Notes: generated by a model from the letters alone, not told the origin. A DNA stretch of 64,000 bases from Bryobacteraceae bacterium (GCA_025928545.1 JAICJH010000007.1:87064-151063), one strand, 5' to 3'. Numbered from the stretch's first letter, positions 24,866-33,605 are shown. Numbers and translations are program-made.

Positions 24866-25765
24866 TTATCTCCGACCTTTGGCGGATTTTGCGAGAGCGA
24901 CAAAGATAGAGCGCAGCGGCATGGGGCGCACGTTGACTTCGCGGACTGCCGGGAAGCAGCGGCGGATTTGTTGTTCGTGCTGCGCGGAGTCGAAGTGAGA
25001 ATCCGTGAAGCGAACTACCGACCCGGATTGCTCGACGTTCAGCCACGCGGGAGGTGTGTCGTTCGGGAGCTGGGCTGCTGCGTCGAGAACAAGTTCCACA
25101 TCGCGGAACCGTGTGGAGAGTGCGCCCATTTCTTCGGTGAAGCGGACGCTTCCCAGATCCATGTACGCGACGTGGGTGGCGAAGCTTTCGATTTCGGCGA
25201 GATCGTGCGATGCAAGAAACACGGTGGTTTCCGAACCGGCTTCGAGGATGGTTTCGATCAGCTGATCGCGCACGAGGACGTCGAGATTACTGAACGGTTC
25301 ATCGAGAAAGAGCAGGCTCGGATGATAGGCCAGCGAGGCCGCAAGTGCTGCTTTCACGCGCTGTCCGCGGGAGAGAGATTTGAGTGGGCGGTCGAGCGGG
25401 AGTTCGTAGGCGCGCACGAACTCGGCCACGTCGCTATCGTTCCACGCGGGATAGAAATTCCTGCAGTAGGCGAGGAAGCGGCTGACCGTCATCCAGTCGG
25501 GAAGCTGGCGGGTTTCCGAAACATAGCCGATGCGCGCAAGCTCGGCGGGACTGAGGCTGCGGGAATCGACGCCGAGAACTTCGGCGGTACCCGACGAGGG
25601 GCGGACCATGTTGAGACAGATCTTCATGGCGGTGGTCTTCCCCGCTCCGTTGGGTCCGACGAGCGCGAAGACGGAACCTTCCGGAACTTCGAGCGTGAGC
25701 GATTCGAGAGCTTCGACTTTGCCGAACTTCTTCGCAAGGCTGTTGGTGCGCAACATCGTCTTCAT
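24866..25765 (-). CDS. ABC transporter ATP-binding protein
   Basis: 299 residues. Walker A GPNGAGKTT (about 38), Q-loop region SETRQLPDWMTV, signature LSRGQRVKAAL (about 133), Walker B LLFLDEPFSNLD (about 155) and switch ASHDLAEIE. The long C-terminal tail (about 215-299) is typical of ATPases that energise ABC-2 exporters of the YtrB/NatA kind. ATG 25765 overlaps the stop of the GntR regulator (ATGA). It should power the two membrane proteins encoded just downstream. Confidence 0.92.
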   Translation of the reverse strand: MKTMLRTNSLAKKFGKVEALESLTLEVPEGSVFALVGPNGAGKTTAMKICLNMVRPSSGTAEVLGVDSRSLSPAELARIGYVSETRQLPDWMTVSRFLAYCRNFYPAWNDSDVAEFVRAYELPLDRPLKSLSRGQRVKAALAASLAYHPSLLFLDEPFSNLDVLVRDQLIETILEAGSETTVFLASHDLAEIESFATHVAYMDLGSVRFTEEMGALSTRFRDVELVLDAAAQLPNDTPPAWLNVEQSGSVVRFTDSHFDSAQHEQQIRRCFPAVREVNVRPMPLRSIFVALAKSAKGRR

Positions 25766-26157
25766 TTGGGTGCCTCCTTCAACTGCAAGCGGCGCCACTG
25801 TTCCGCGATGGATTCCTGCAATTCTTCGAGGCTGACGCCAAGCCTGATGGCTTCCACGGTGAGCTGTTCGATATCGGCGCGCAGGAGGCGGGTTCGTTCG
25901 GGACGCGAGGTGGAGGGCGGCTGGGCGACCACGGTGCCGATGCCGGGGCGCACTTCGAGGAGCCCTTCCTGCTGGAGTTGGGCGATGACCCGCTGCGCCG
26001 TGTTGGCGTGGATTTTGACTGCTTTGCTGAGCGCGCGAACCGACGGGAAAGGCTCGCCGGGACGCATGCGGCCGGAGACGATGGCCTTGCGGGCGGCGAA
26101 GGCTACCTGTTCATACGCGGGTATTCCGGGCTGGATGACGACGTGGAACGGGACCAC
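25762..26157 (-). CDS. GntR-family regulator, YtrA subfamily
   Basis: 131 residues. A winged helix at about 10-75 (GIPAYEQVAFAARKAIVSGRM, then FPSVRALSKAVKIHANTAQRVIAQLQQEGLLE) is followed by a short helical dimerisation tail (about 88-131). This is the compact YtrA arrangement that regulates ABC exporter operons in Bacillus. The frame starts at GTG 26157. A -10 box lies seven bases upstream and no ribosome site is present, so the message is predicted leaderless. It heads the operon GntR - ATPase - two membrane proteins - three TIGR03435 genes. Confidence 0.9.
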   Translation of the reverse strand: MVPFHVVIQPGIPAYEQVAFAARKAIVSGRMRPGEPFPSVRALSKAVKIHANTAQRVIAQLQQEGLLEVRPGIGTVVAQPPSTSRPERTRLLRADIEQLTVEAIRLGVSLEELQESIAEQWRRLQLKEAPK

Positions 26158-26192
26158 ATGTGTACTATGGCCCTTGTTACACCAAATGTCAA
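26157..26192 (-). promoter_or_regulatory. Operon promoter with YtrA-type operator; predicted leaderless start
   Basis: Minus strand: -35 TTGACA (26192-26187, consensus), 17-base spacer, -10 CATAGT (26169-26164), then six bases to GTG 26157. Arms GTGTA (26160-26164) and TACAC (26178-26182) form an inverted repeat with a 13-base gap spanning the -10 region. From memory the B. subtilis YtrA operator is AGTGTA, 13 bases, TACACT, so spacing and core agree. Autorepression of the whole operon is predicted. Confidence 0.75.
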
Positions 26193-26226
26193 GCGGCCGA
26201 TCGCCGCGGATATATCTTCCAGCCCG

Positions 26227-28704
26227 TTATTTGGGCAGCGCGAAGGTGAACACGCCGCCGGTGCCGGAGACCGAGACGTATTGTTTACCATCCACGGCGT
26301 AGCTGATCGGCGAGGCGGGAATCGGTGCTCCTGTGTTGTAGCGCCAGAGGAGCTTGCCGTTGGTCGCGTCGAGTGCGATGAAGTAGCCTTCGGTGGTTGC
26401 AACGAAGACTACGTTGCCCCCTGTCGCGACGAGACCTGGAGGCAGCGCGGCCGAGGAGAGGTCGAATTTCCACTGGACCTTGCCGGTTTCGGGATCGATG
26501 GCCATGACGCCCTGGGTATTCGGCGCAGCGCCCGCGGGGGGGCCTCCGAAGCCGCCGCCATTGCCGCGGCCCTGATACTGGCGTCCTGCTTCATAGGCCT
26601 GAGGTCCGGCGGAGAAGTTGCCCGGGGAGTCGTGATAAACGAGGTAATACAAGCCGGTTTTCGGGCTGTACGACGGGGCCTGGAAATTCGTACCTCCGCC
26701 AAGCGACGGGTAGACGGTCACACCTTCGGCATTGGCGCGCCAGCCATCGATGAAGTTGGGCCGGCCGTTGGCATCCCAATCTTTGACCCAGGTGGTGCGA
26801 ACGTAGGGAGTGGCGGCAAGCATCTTGCCGGTCACGCGATCCAGAACGTAAAAGACGCCGTTGCGGTCGGCATGCAGCATGAGCTTGCGCTGCTGGCCGT
26901 GCCACGCGCGGTCGACAAGAATGGTGTCTTCGTTGGAATCCCAATCGTGCGTATCATTCGGAGTGAACTGGTAGTGCCACTTGCGGACGCCGGTGTCGGG
27001 ATCGAGTGCGACCACGGAGCAGGTGAAGAGATCGTCGCCCTGACGAACGTCGCCGTTGGAATTGGGGCCGGGATTGCCGACGGTCCAGTAGACGGTGTTG
27101 AGTTCGGGATCGTAGGTGCCGGGCATCCAGGTGCCGCCGGAACCGTGCTGCCAGCTGTCGTTGAGCCAGGTGTTGTTGCCGAATTCGCCGGGTCCGGGAA
27201 TGGCGTTGAAGTGCCAAAGCTTCTTGCCTGTGGCGGGATCGTAGGCTTCGATGAAGCCGCGAATGCCGAATTCACCGCCCGAAATTCCGGTGATGATTTT
27301 GTCTTTCACGGGTAGCGGAGGCGCGGTGAGTTCGTAGCCTTCTTTGGTGTCGGCCAGCTGGACTTCCCAAAGCTGCTTGCCGGTGCGGGCATCGAGCGCG
27401 ATCAGTGCGGCGTCGAGCGTGCCGACGAAAAGCCGGTTATCGAGGATTGCGACGCCGCGGTTGACGCGATTGTTTTCGTATTGGTTCTTAACCTTCTGGG
27501 GGCGATCATAGCGCCAGATCTGTTTGCCGGTTTTGGCGTCGAGCGCGAAGACCTGTGTGCCGCCCGCGGCGGCCGAGCCGATGGGACCGGTGGTGTACAT
27601 GACGCCATCAACCACAAGCGGGGTAGCCTGAATCTGACTTTCGGAGCCCATGGGCGCCATCCACTGGGCCTGGAGGTTCTTCGCGTTGGCCGGAGTGATT
27701 TCCGTGAGTGGAGAGTAGTGGAAACCGGCGAGGTCGCCCCAATAGGTGGGCCAGTTGGCTGGTTCCTTCGCGGCATTGAGAAGGCGATTCCAGGAAAGCA
27801 CGGAGTGGGCCGGGTCGGCCGGCGCGGCGGGATTGGCGGAGGATTTCAGGTAGGCGGCGATGTCGCGAATTTCGGCGGCGGTGAGGCGCGTGGCGTAATC
27901 GGAGGGCATCAGCGAGGTGTTGTCGATTTTCAGGTCTTTGAGTTCAGCGCGGTCGAAGGAGCGGAAGGCGCCGGTGGTATCGACGATCTGGATTGTGAAA
28001 GTGTCCTGCGATTTGCGGGTACCTTTGTAGATTTTGCCATCGGCGGCAGTGGCTGTAACGGTGGCACGGCCAACTGCTCCGCCACCGCGCCCGCCACCTC
28101 CACGTCCTCCCCTGCCACCTGCAGCGGCCGCGGGAGCTGCAGCGGCTACGTTCGGGTTGTTGATTGAAGCAATGATCTGATCGGCAGTGAGAGTGGTGGT
28201 GGTGAGGTCGGGACCGACGGCGATGCCTTTGCCGTTGAACACGTGGCAGCTCAGACAGGCGCCCTTTCCTTCGAACGCAACTTTGCCGTTAGCGGAATCG
28301 CCCGCGGCTGGAGCGGCGGGTGCAGCTGGGGATATGGTGGCCGGCGCGCTGGTGAGGGTGCGCATGTAGCTGACGATTTGCCATACCTGGTCGGTGGTCA
28401 GTTGAGCATAGGCGGGCATGGCCGTATTGCGAATTCCGTTGCGGATGTTGAGAAAGATTTCGCCATCGGCGGAACCACTTTTGAATGCGCCCGATGTGAA
28501 GGCGGACGCGCTGCCGCCGGGTGCGTGGCAGCTCTGGCATTGCGCTGCAAAGAGTGTTTTGCCGGCGGCAATGGCGGCAGGCTGCGCAGCGAAGGGATTC
28601 TGGAGAGCTTCGGCGCGGTCGGACTGGGCCGGAAGCCACGTGGCAAAAATGAAAGCTCCGGCCAGAACGCCGACAGATAAAGCGATGGTCTTACTGAGAC
28701 GCAT
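26227..28704 (-). CDS. PQQ-dependent dehydrogenase with two N-terminal cytochrome c domains
   Basis: 825 residues, exported by an N-terminal signal (about 1-27). Cytochrome c domain 1 has CQSCH (about 56) with a Met ligand candidate in NTAMPAY. Domain 2 has CLSCH (about 150), a Gly/Arg-rich insert (GGRGGRGGGGRGGGAVGRA) and a Met ligand candidate in SLMPSDY, resembling the heme-binding domains of planctomycete-type proteins. The eight-bladed quinoprotein propeller runs from about 300 to 825, with repeated DxxTGKxxW blade motifs and DWDSNED in the region that holds the catalytic aspartate. Electrons from a periplasmic alcohol or sugar would pass from PQQ to the hemes. SD AAGGGG precedes ATG 28704. 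A TACAAT -10 candidate lies at 28772-28767 in the upstream gap. Confidence 0.88.
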   Translation of the reverse strand: MRLSKTIALSVGVLAGAFIFATWLPAQSDRAEALQNPFAAQPAAIAAGKTLFAAQCQSCHAPGGSASAFTSGAFKSGSADGEIFLNIRNGIRNTAMPAYAQLTTDQVWQIVSYMRTLTSAPATISPAAPAAPAAGDSANGKVAFEGKGACLSCHVFNGKGIAVGPDLTTTTLTADQIIASINNPNVAAAAPAAAAGGRGGRGGGGRGGGAVGRATVTATAADGKIYKGTRKSQDTFTIQIVDTTGAFRSFDRAELKDLKIDNTSLMPSDYATRLTAAEIRDIAAYLKSSANPAAPADPAHSVLSWNRLLNAAKEPANWPTYWGDLAGFHYSPLTEITPANAKNLQAQWMAPMGSESQIQATPLVVDGVMYTTGPIGSAAAGGTQVFALDAKTGKQIWRYDRPQKVKNQYENNRVNRGVAILDNRLFVGTLDAALIALDARTGKQLWEVQLADTKEGYELTAPPLPVKDKIITGISGGEFGIRGFIEAYDPATGKKLWHFNAIPGPGEFGNNTWLNDSWQHGSGGTWMPGTYDPELNTVYWTVGNPGPNSNGDVRQGDDLFTCSVVALDPDTGVRKWHYQFTPNDTHDWDSNEDTILVDRAWHGQQRKLMLHADRNGVFYVLDRVTGKMLAATPYVRTTWVKDWDANGRPNFIDGWRANAEGVTVYPSLGGGTNFQAPSYSPKTGLYYLVYHDSPGNFSAGPQAYEAGRQYQGRGNGGGFGGPPAGAAPNTQGVMAIDPETGKVQWKFDLSSAALPPGLVATGGNVVFVATTEGYFIALDATNGKLLWRYNTGAPIPASPISYAVDGKQYVSVSGTGGVFTFALPK

Positions 28705-28838
28705 AAACGTGATTCCCCTTAAGGACTTCGCGCCCGTCGATCATGAGCGCGCAATGTCCATGGATCATTGTACGGGAAAGCCAGGTGTGAGGGGTAAGGA
28801 CGGTGACGATTTTTTCGCCCTGGGGGAAAACGGCGGAT

Positions 28839-30386
28839 TCAGCGCGGAATCGGCCTGGCTGGTTTTGCCGGCGGAGGCGCCTTCGTGACGCGCGGCGTCA
28901 AAAGCTTTGTATAACGGACGGCCGGACGCTGCACCACTGCGGCGGGCAACTGGCGGCGCAATAACTCCACCTGCGCCGGAGCCAGCGGCTTGCCCCTGTT
29001 CTGTGCCAGCACGCCGACTGTGGCCGAAAACAGGATGGGAGCCAGCGGCGGGGCGGTCCGAAGGATTAGAGGGCGGCTGAAGGCTGGCGGGCGCACGCGC
29101 GAATCACCCACGAGAAGACTTTGCGGCACGGGCATGACCTGCGGCGAGGAGCCGATGGCGCGACCTTCCGGAGCGATGCCGCTCACGGGACGAACGCGGC
29201 CACCGGCGACGAAATCGGCTTTCGACATACTCAGCACGGCGCCGTTCACCATGCGGTTGGATGAGAGACGCGGCAGGACATTGTTGCCCTGAGGCCGCCA
29301 CGGCGGCGTCCAGATATCGCGGGGTCCGAGCGGGAGCCAGCTGACTCTGTCGGCCGGGCCATCTCCGTAAAAGGTGACCAGAGCCGGCGCGTAGGTTTGC
29401 TTGCGCTGCTTTGGACCGGGGATCCACACCCAGTGGTAAGTCGCATAGGCCCAGCGACCGTAGTGGAAAGGCGCAAAGCCCCAGGGCGCGGAGTCGATCC
29501 ACGTCCAGCCCCATGGCTCGACGTAGGCCCAACTGCCGTCGCTGTAGGGAGTCCAGCCGGGATCGACGGGTGGCACCCAAGCCTGGCCGAAAAATGGCGT
29601 GTTTTCCCAGGTACCGTAGTGGTTGAGGTCTTCGGCTCCGGTGACGCCTTCATCCATCAGGTCGGCGACGGAGACGTGGTCGGGATCGCGATCTATTGAT
29701 CTGTAGCGGCTGACGGGAGGCGGCGGAGTGTCGGTGTTTGCCTGCCAGGCGTCTTCGCGGGCCGCAACGAAAGCGTCGAATCTGTCGGTATCATTCGCTG
29801 GTCGGATATCGGCGTTCTGATCGGTCTGGAAGTACGCGGTCTCCTGCGATCGGATGATGACGCTGTTGGCGCCGGAGAATAGTTCGGCCTGGCCGGAGCG
29901 AACGGTCAGCATGGTGGCATCGCGTTCGGGGTCGGTATCGATGCGGTAATCGCCGGCTCGCAGAAGCGTGATTGCGCCGTTGGGCGTGGCCACTTCGAAC
30001 GAATCGTCATCGGCCAAAACACGGAGACGGATTTCGAGGGAGCCTTCGGTGAGGCTGACCTGGACGATGGAATCGTCGAGATTTAGAAATCCGAAATTGG
30101 ATTTGCCGTCGAGGCGGAGCGCGTTGGGTCCGATCTCAATTTCGGCGCGGGCGTCTTTGCCTGTGTAGAGGTGATCGCTGGTGGTCAGCGGATAGTTCAG
30201 TCTGGCAGTTCCCCACTCTTCGAGGCCGGCGGGCTGGAACGAGACGTCGCCGGAAAGCCAGTTGAGGCGCGCCACTCGATTGGGCGGATCGAAATCATCG
30301 GGCGGCGACTTATCGACCGGGCCCTGGGACAACAGTGGCAGGGCCGCGAGAATGGCCGCGCCGAGCAGTAGAGGACCCGATTTCAT
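28839..30386 (-). CDS. Secreted FecR / DUF6600-type protein
   Basis: 515 residues. Signal peptide ending near LLSQG. Then RVARLNWLSGDVSFQPAG opens a FecR-like beta domain (about 35-200, LEIRLRVLADDDSFEVATPNGAITLLRAGDYRI). A Trp/Tyr/Pro-rich DUF6600 region (about 270-345) has the hallmark WTPYSDGSWAYVEPWGWTWI and WGFAPFHYGRWAY. The C-terminus is Pro/Arg-rich and disordered. Envelope location is inferred. It lies 47 bases after a longer paralogue and shares its domain order. Start ATG 30386 has GAGGTG upstream. Confidence 0.8.
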   Translation of the reverse strand: MKSGPLLLGAAILAALPLLSQGPVDKSPPDDFDPPNRVARLNWLSGDVSFQPAGLEEWGTARLNYPLTTSDHLYTGKDARAEIEIGPNALRLDGKSNFGFLNLDDSIVQVSLTEGSLEIRLRVLADDDSFEVATPNGAITLLRAGDYRIDTDPERDATMLTVRSGQAELFSGANSVIIRSQETAYFQTDQNADIRPANDTDRFDAFVAAREDAWQANTDTPPPPVSRYRSIDRDPDHVSVADLMDEGVTGAEDLNHYGTWENTPFFGQAWVPPVDPGWTPYSDGSWAYVEPWGWTWIDSAPWGFAPFHYGRWAYATYHWVWIPGPKQRKQTYAPALVTFYGDGPADRVSWLPLGPRDIWTPPWRPQGNNVLPRLSSNRMVNGAVLSMSKADFVAGGRVRPVSGIAPEGRAIGSSPQVMPVPQSLLVGDSRVRPPAFSRPLILRTAPPLAPILFSATVGVLAQNRGKPLAPAQVELLRRQLPAAVVQRPAVRYTKLLTPRVTKAPPPAKPARPIPR

Positions 30387-30433
30387 GGAAACACCTCGCT
30401 ACCAGACTACGACGCGCGGCGAGGTGGCTGCGT

Positions 30434-32563
30434 TCACTTCTTTTCGTCGTCTTTTTTGTCCTGGCTCTCTGCCGGCCTGCCGCGCGGGGCTGGTCTGGCT
30501 TCTCTTGCCGGAGCCTGCTGAGCGGGGGCTGCCTGGCGGGGGGCCGGGCGCTCGGCCTGCGGTTGCGGTTGTGGCTGCACGCGGGGCGCGGGGGCAGCTG
30601 GTTGTTGTTGCGGCGCGGGCTGCGGTTGTTCCTGCCGCTGTCTCATTTGAGGAGGCGGGGCCTGTTGCTGGGGCGGAGGTTGCTGGATTTCGGGCCGCTG
30701 CCTCGGTTGCGGAGGCGCAGGTTGCTGCTGTGGCGCCGGTTGCGGAGTTTGCGGCAGGGGCCGAGCCTGAATCGGGGGCGCGGGTTGCGGCTGCTGCGGT
30801 ATGTTCTGCTGGCGGGGGAAGCGCTGGGGCTGCGACTCCTGCACCGGTTGTTGCTGCTGCTGTTGTTGTTGCTGTTGTTGCTGCACCGGATTGCCCGGAC
30901 GCGAGTTCATACGGTCCGGAATGCGGTTAATGGGGGCCTGGGAATTAGCCGGCGGCCCCGGTTGATTCTGGCCGCGATTGCCAAGGCCTGGATTGGCTTC
31001 CCTGCCCGGCTGTGGCTGCTGTTGAACCTGCGGCTGCTGTTGAACCTGTGGCTGCTGTTGAACCTGTGGCCGCTGGGCCTGTCGCATGGAACCGATGGGA
31101 CGGACAGGCGCCTGATTCACAACCGCCGCAGGCTGCTGCGCGCGTAACTGTTCCACCTGACCGCGGCGCAGCGGAATGCCGTTGTTCTGCGACAGAATCT
31201 GCTGCCGGGCCTGGAAATTGACGGTCGGCGGAGGAGGCGGCGTACGAGCGACGACCATGCGCTGGGGAACGGGCGGGGCCGATCGCTGAGAACCGATCGC
31301 CACGCTGTTGCGGGCAGGAACAACCTGTGGCGCGGTACCCAAAACCTGAGCGCCGCGAATCTGCGCGGAGGACATCTGAATGGCCGACTGCCGAACGGGG
31401 CGGGCACCGGTGAAATCGCCGCGGGATACGGCGACGGCGCGGTCGCGATTCACGTAATTGATGTTGGTGACGTTGACGTTCACCACATTGATGTTGGTCA
31501 CGTGCATGACGTTGACCCGATTCACGTAGCGGCGGGATGCGCCCCATGCGGGAATCCACGGCTCCCGCGGACCGAGCGGGAACCAGCCCACCGAGATTCC
31601 AAAACCTCCGCCACCGATGAAAGCAACCAGCGCCGGGGCGTATACGGGCCGGTAGGTGCGAACGCCTGGAATCCATACCCAGCGGCCGCGGATGGTTACC
31701 CACCGACCATAGTGAAACGGGGCAAAACCCCAGGGCGCATCGTCCACCCACGTCCAGCCCCAGGGCTCCACGAAGGCCCAGCGGCCTGTGCTGTATGGGG
31801 TCCAGCCCACATCCACCGGCGGGTACCAGATGGAACCGTATTCCGGGTCGCTGTCCCAGCGTCCGTAGGCGTAGAGATCCTCGCCGCCGATCATCGTATC
31901 GGGAACGTAATCGCGGCGTGGCAGCGCATCTTCCGCGCTATTTCGCGCAAGGACAAAGCCGTCGAAATCATCGCGGCCGCGCTCGGGGCCGATCTGCGGG
32001 CCGTTCTCTTCGCGGAAAACAACGGTCCGGTGCGAAGTAATCAGCAGGCTGCTGCCGTCGTCGTACATCTCGGCCTGGCCGTTTCTGACCGTGACCACCG
32101 TGAAATTCCCGTTGCCATCGGCATCAATCCGGTAATCGCCCGCTCGCTGCAGGGTGATGGCGCCGTTAGGGGTATCGACTTCCCAGGTATCGTTCTGATC
32201 CAGCTGGCGGAGGCGGATGTCGATGGAACCTTCGTTGAGACTGATTTGAACGATGGAGTCGTCGAGGTTCACGAAGCCGAAATTGGTGTTGGAGTTGAGG
32301 CGGATGGCACTGCCATCCACATGCATTTCGGCGCGACCGCCGGGGTTGACGAAAATGTGATCGCCGGTGGTGAGGGGGTAATTGATGCTGGCGTTCGTCC
32401 AGGAATCCAGCGTTGCCGGCTGGAAAGCGACGTCGCCGGAAAGCCAGTTGAGGCGGGCGACGCGGGACGGCGGATCGTCGGGATCCTGGGCCTGCCCCTG
32501 AAACTGCGGCTGGGCCGCTAACACCATGGCGCTGAGTGCGGCCGCCAGAAGTAATCTGTTCAT
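30434..32563 (-). CDS. Secreted FecR / DUF6600-type protein with long Gln/Pro-rich tail
   Basis: 709 residues, paralogue of the downstream gene. Signal peptide (LLLAAALSAMVLAAQ), FecR-like beta domain from RVARLNWLSGDVAFQPAT, DUF6600 signature WTPYSTGRWAFVEPWGWTWV and APFHYGRWV near 255-290. A VNVTNINYVN-rich stretch (about 355-370) follows. From about 480 the protein is almost entirely Gln, Pro, Ala and Arg, with three QVQQQP repeats and a run of 12 Gln. The last residues, RPAESQDKKDDEKK, are charged. ATG 32563 has AGGAGGTAG upstream. The tail is probably disordered and may attach to envelope polymers; that is inference. Confidence 0.8.
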   Translation of the reverse strand: MNRLLLAAALSAMVLAAQPQFQGQAQDPDDPPSRVARLNWLSGDVAFQPATLDSWTNASINYPLTTGDHIFVNPGGRAEMHVDGSAIRLNSNTNFGFVNLDDSIVQISLNEGSIDIRLRQLDQNDTWEVDTPNGAITLQRAGDYRIDADGNGNFTVVTVRNGQAEMYDDGSSLLITSHRTVVFREENGPQIGPERGRDDFDGFVLARNSAEDALPRRDYVPDTMIGGEDLYAYGRWDSDPEYGSIWYPPVDVGWTPYSTGRWAFVEPWGWTWVDDAPWGFAPFHYGRWVTIRGRWVWIPGVRTYRPVYAPALVAFIGGGGFGISVGWFPLGPREPWIPAWGASRRYVNRVNVMHVTNINVVNVNVTNINYVNRDRAVAVSRGDFTGARPVRQSAIQMSSAQIRGAQVLGTAPQVVPARNSVAIGSQRSAPPVPQRMVVARTPPPPPTVNFQARQQILSQNNGIPLRRGQVEQLRAQQPAAVVNQAPVRPIGSMRQAQRPQVQQQPQVQQQPQVQQQPQPGREANPGLGNRGQNQPGPPANSQAPINRIPDRMNSRPGNPVQQQQQQQQQQQQPVQESQPQRFPRQQNIPQQPQPAPPIQARPLPQTPQPAPQQQPAPPQPRQRPEIQQPPPQQQAPPPQMRQRQEQPQPAPQQQPAAPAPRVQPQPQPQAERPAPRQAAPAQQAPAREARPAPRGRPAESQDKKDDEKK
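30848..30883. repeat. CTG/TTG microsatellite encoding 12 glutamines
   Basis: Twelve consecutive glutamine codons (CAG/CAA on the minus strand) inside the DUF6600 gene tail. Mixed CAG and CAA use suggests some age, but the tract could still vary in length by slippage. Confidence 0.8.
31014..31067. repeat. Three tandem 18-base repeats in the DUF6600 tail
   Basis: Three copies of GGCTGCTGTTGAACCTGT (one mismatch in the first) encode QVQQQP units on the minus strand. The unit is a multiple of three, so copy-number changes keep the frame. Confidence 0.85.
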
Positions 32564-32644
32564 CGGAACTACCTCCTACTCACTGGGCTTGGATGGCGAC
32601 AGACCCTGCCTGGTTACCCAGAGGTTGGTTTGTGAAGCAATAAT

Positions 32645-32674
32645 AATATATCGATAGAGCAGGTTGCTGGCCAA
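32645..32674 (-). promoter_or_regulatory. Candidate promoter of the DUF6600 gene pair
   Basis: Minus strand -35 TTGGCC (32674-32669), 18-base spacer, -10 TATATT (32650-32645) in an AT-rich island unlike its surroundings. About 80 bases of leader precede ATG 32563. Weak -35 match. Confidence 0.4.
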
Positions 32675-32704
32675 TTCGGTGGTCGTTCCGGAGGCGGGAA
32701 AAGG

Positions 32705-33592
32705 CTATAGCTTCAGGCCTTTCAGGTATTCGCGGAAAGGCCCGCCGAGGTCATGGCGGCGCATGGCAAACTCGACGGTTGCTTTGAGGAAACCCAGCTT
32801 GTCGCCGGCGTCGTAGCGTTTGCCGTCGAACTTGAAGGCATAAATCGGACGGCTGCGCAGCTGGTATTTCAGGGCGTCGGTGAGTTGAATTTCGCCGCCG
32901 GCTCCGGCTTCCACCTTGTCGATGGAATCAAAGATATCGGGCGTGAGGATGTAGCGGCCGATGATCGCGAGGTTAGAGGGCGCTTCGCTGGCTTTGGGCT
33001 TTTCGACGAGATCGCGGATGCGGTAGACCTTATTCTTACTGCCGTTGTGCGAAACCGGTTCGGCGTCGATACAGCCGTAGGCGGAAATCGATTCGGGCGG
33101 AACCTCCATGACAGCGAGCACCGGTGCGGAGAAAAATTCATAAATATCGAGAAGCTGGCGGATGCACGGCGTTTCGGCATCGATCACGTCGTCGGCCAGA
33201 ACCGTTGCAAAAGGTTCACCGCCGACCAGTTCCCTGGCGCATAAAACGGCGTGGCCGAGGCCGCGGGCTTCTTTCTGACGGGTGTAGGCGATGTTGATGA
33301 GGTCGGAAACCTGACGCACCAGAGCCAGCAATTCCTTTTTCTTGCGGGTTTCGAGGAGGTGTTCCAGCTCGAAGCTGACATCGAAATGGTCTTCGATGGC
33401 GGATTTGCCGCGGCCGGTCACCATAATAATGTTGGTAATGCCGGACTGAATCGCTTCTTCGACGCCATATTGAATGATGGGCTTGTCGACGAGCGGCAAC
33501 ATCTCTTTGGGTTGCGCCTTGGTGGCTGGAAGGAAACGGGTCCCGAGACCTGCTGCGGGAAAAACGGCTTTGCGAACTTTCGCGGTCGGCAT
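32705..33592 (-). CDS. galU: UTP-glucose-1-phosphate uridylyltransferase
   Basis: 295 residues. Makes UDP-glucose from UTP and glucose-1-phosphate for polysaccharide synthesis. Nucleotide-binding FPAAGLGTRFLPATKAQPKEMLPLVDKP (about 9-37), RGKSAIEDHFD, catalytic-region LADDVIDAE, YGCIDAE and LVEKPK. The C-terminus has GGEIQLTDAL and FKFDGKRYDAGDKLGFLKA. Length and all landmarks match GalU. ATG 33592 is preferred over the upstream TTG because an AGGAT ribosome site sits about ten bases before it. A 6-5-6 inverted repeat lies just upstream. UDP-glucose would feed the surface-polymer genes near 56-62 kb. Confidence 0.95.
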   Translation of the reverse strand: MPTAKVRKAVFPAAGLGTRFLPATKAQPKEMLPLVDKPIIQYGVEEAIQSGITNIIMVTGRGKSAIEDHFDVSFELEHLLETRKKKELLALVRQVSDLINIAYTRQKEARGLGHAVLCARELVGGEPFATVLADDVIDAETPCIRQLLDIYEFFSAPVLAVMEVPPESISAYGCIDAEPVSHNGSKNKVYRIRDLVEKPKASEAPSNLAIIGRYILTPDIFDSIDKVEAGAGGEIQLTDALKYQLRSRPIYAFKFDGKRYDAGDKLGFLKATVEFAMRRHDLGGPFREYLKGLKL

Positions 33593-33605
33593 TCGATTAA
33601 TATCC

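Noticed and set aside
26227..28700. Plus-strand frames of 228-445 codons with Gly/Ala/Val-rich sequence opposite the PQQ dehydrogenase
   Set aside because: They are reverse-strand shadows of the propeller repeats and start or end without ribosome sites.
30262..31147. Plus-strand Leu- and Ala-rich frames at the DUF6600 tail, which look like membrane proteins
   Set aside because: They are the complement of Gln/Pro repeats (CTG/TTG reads as Leu). No start signal.
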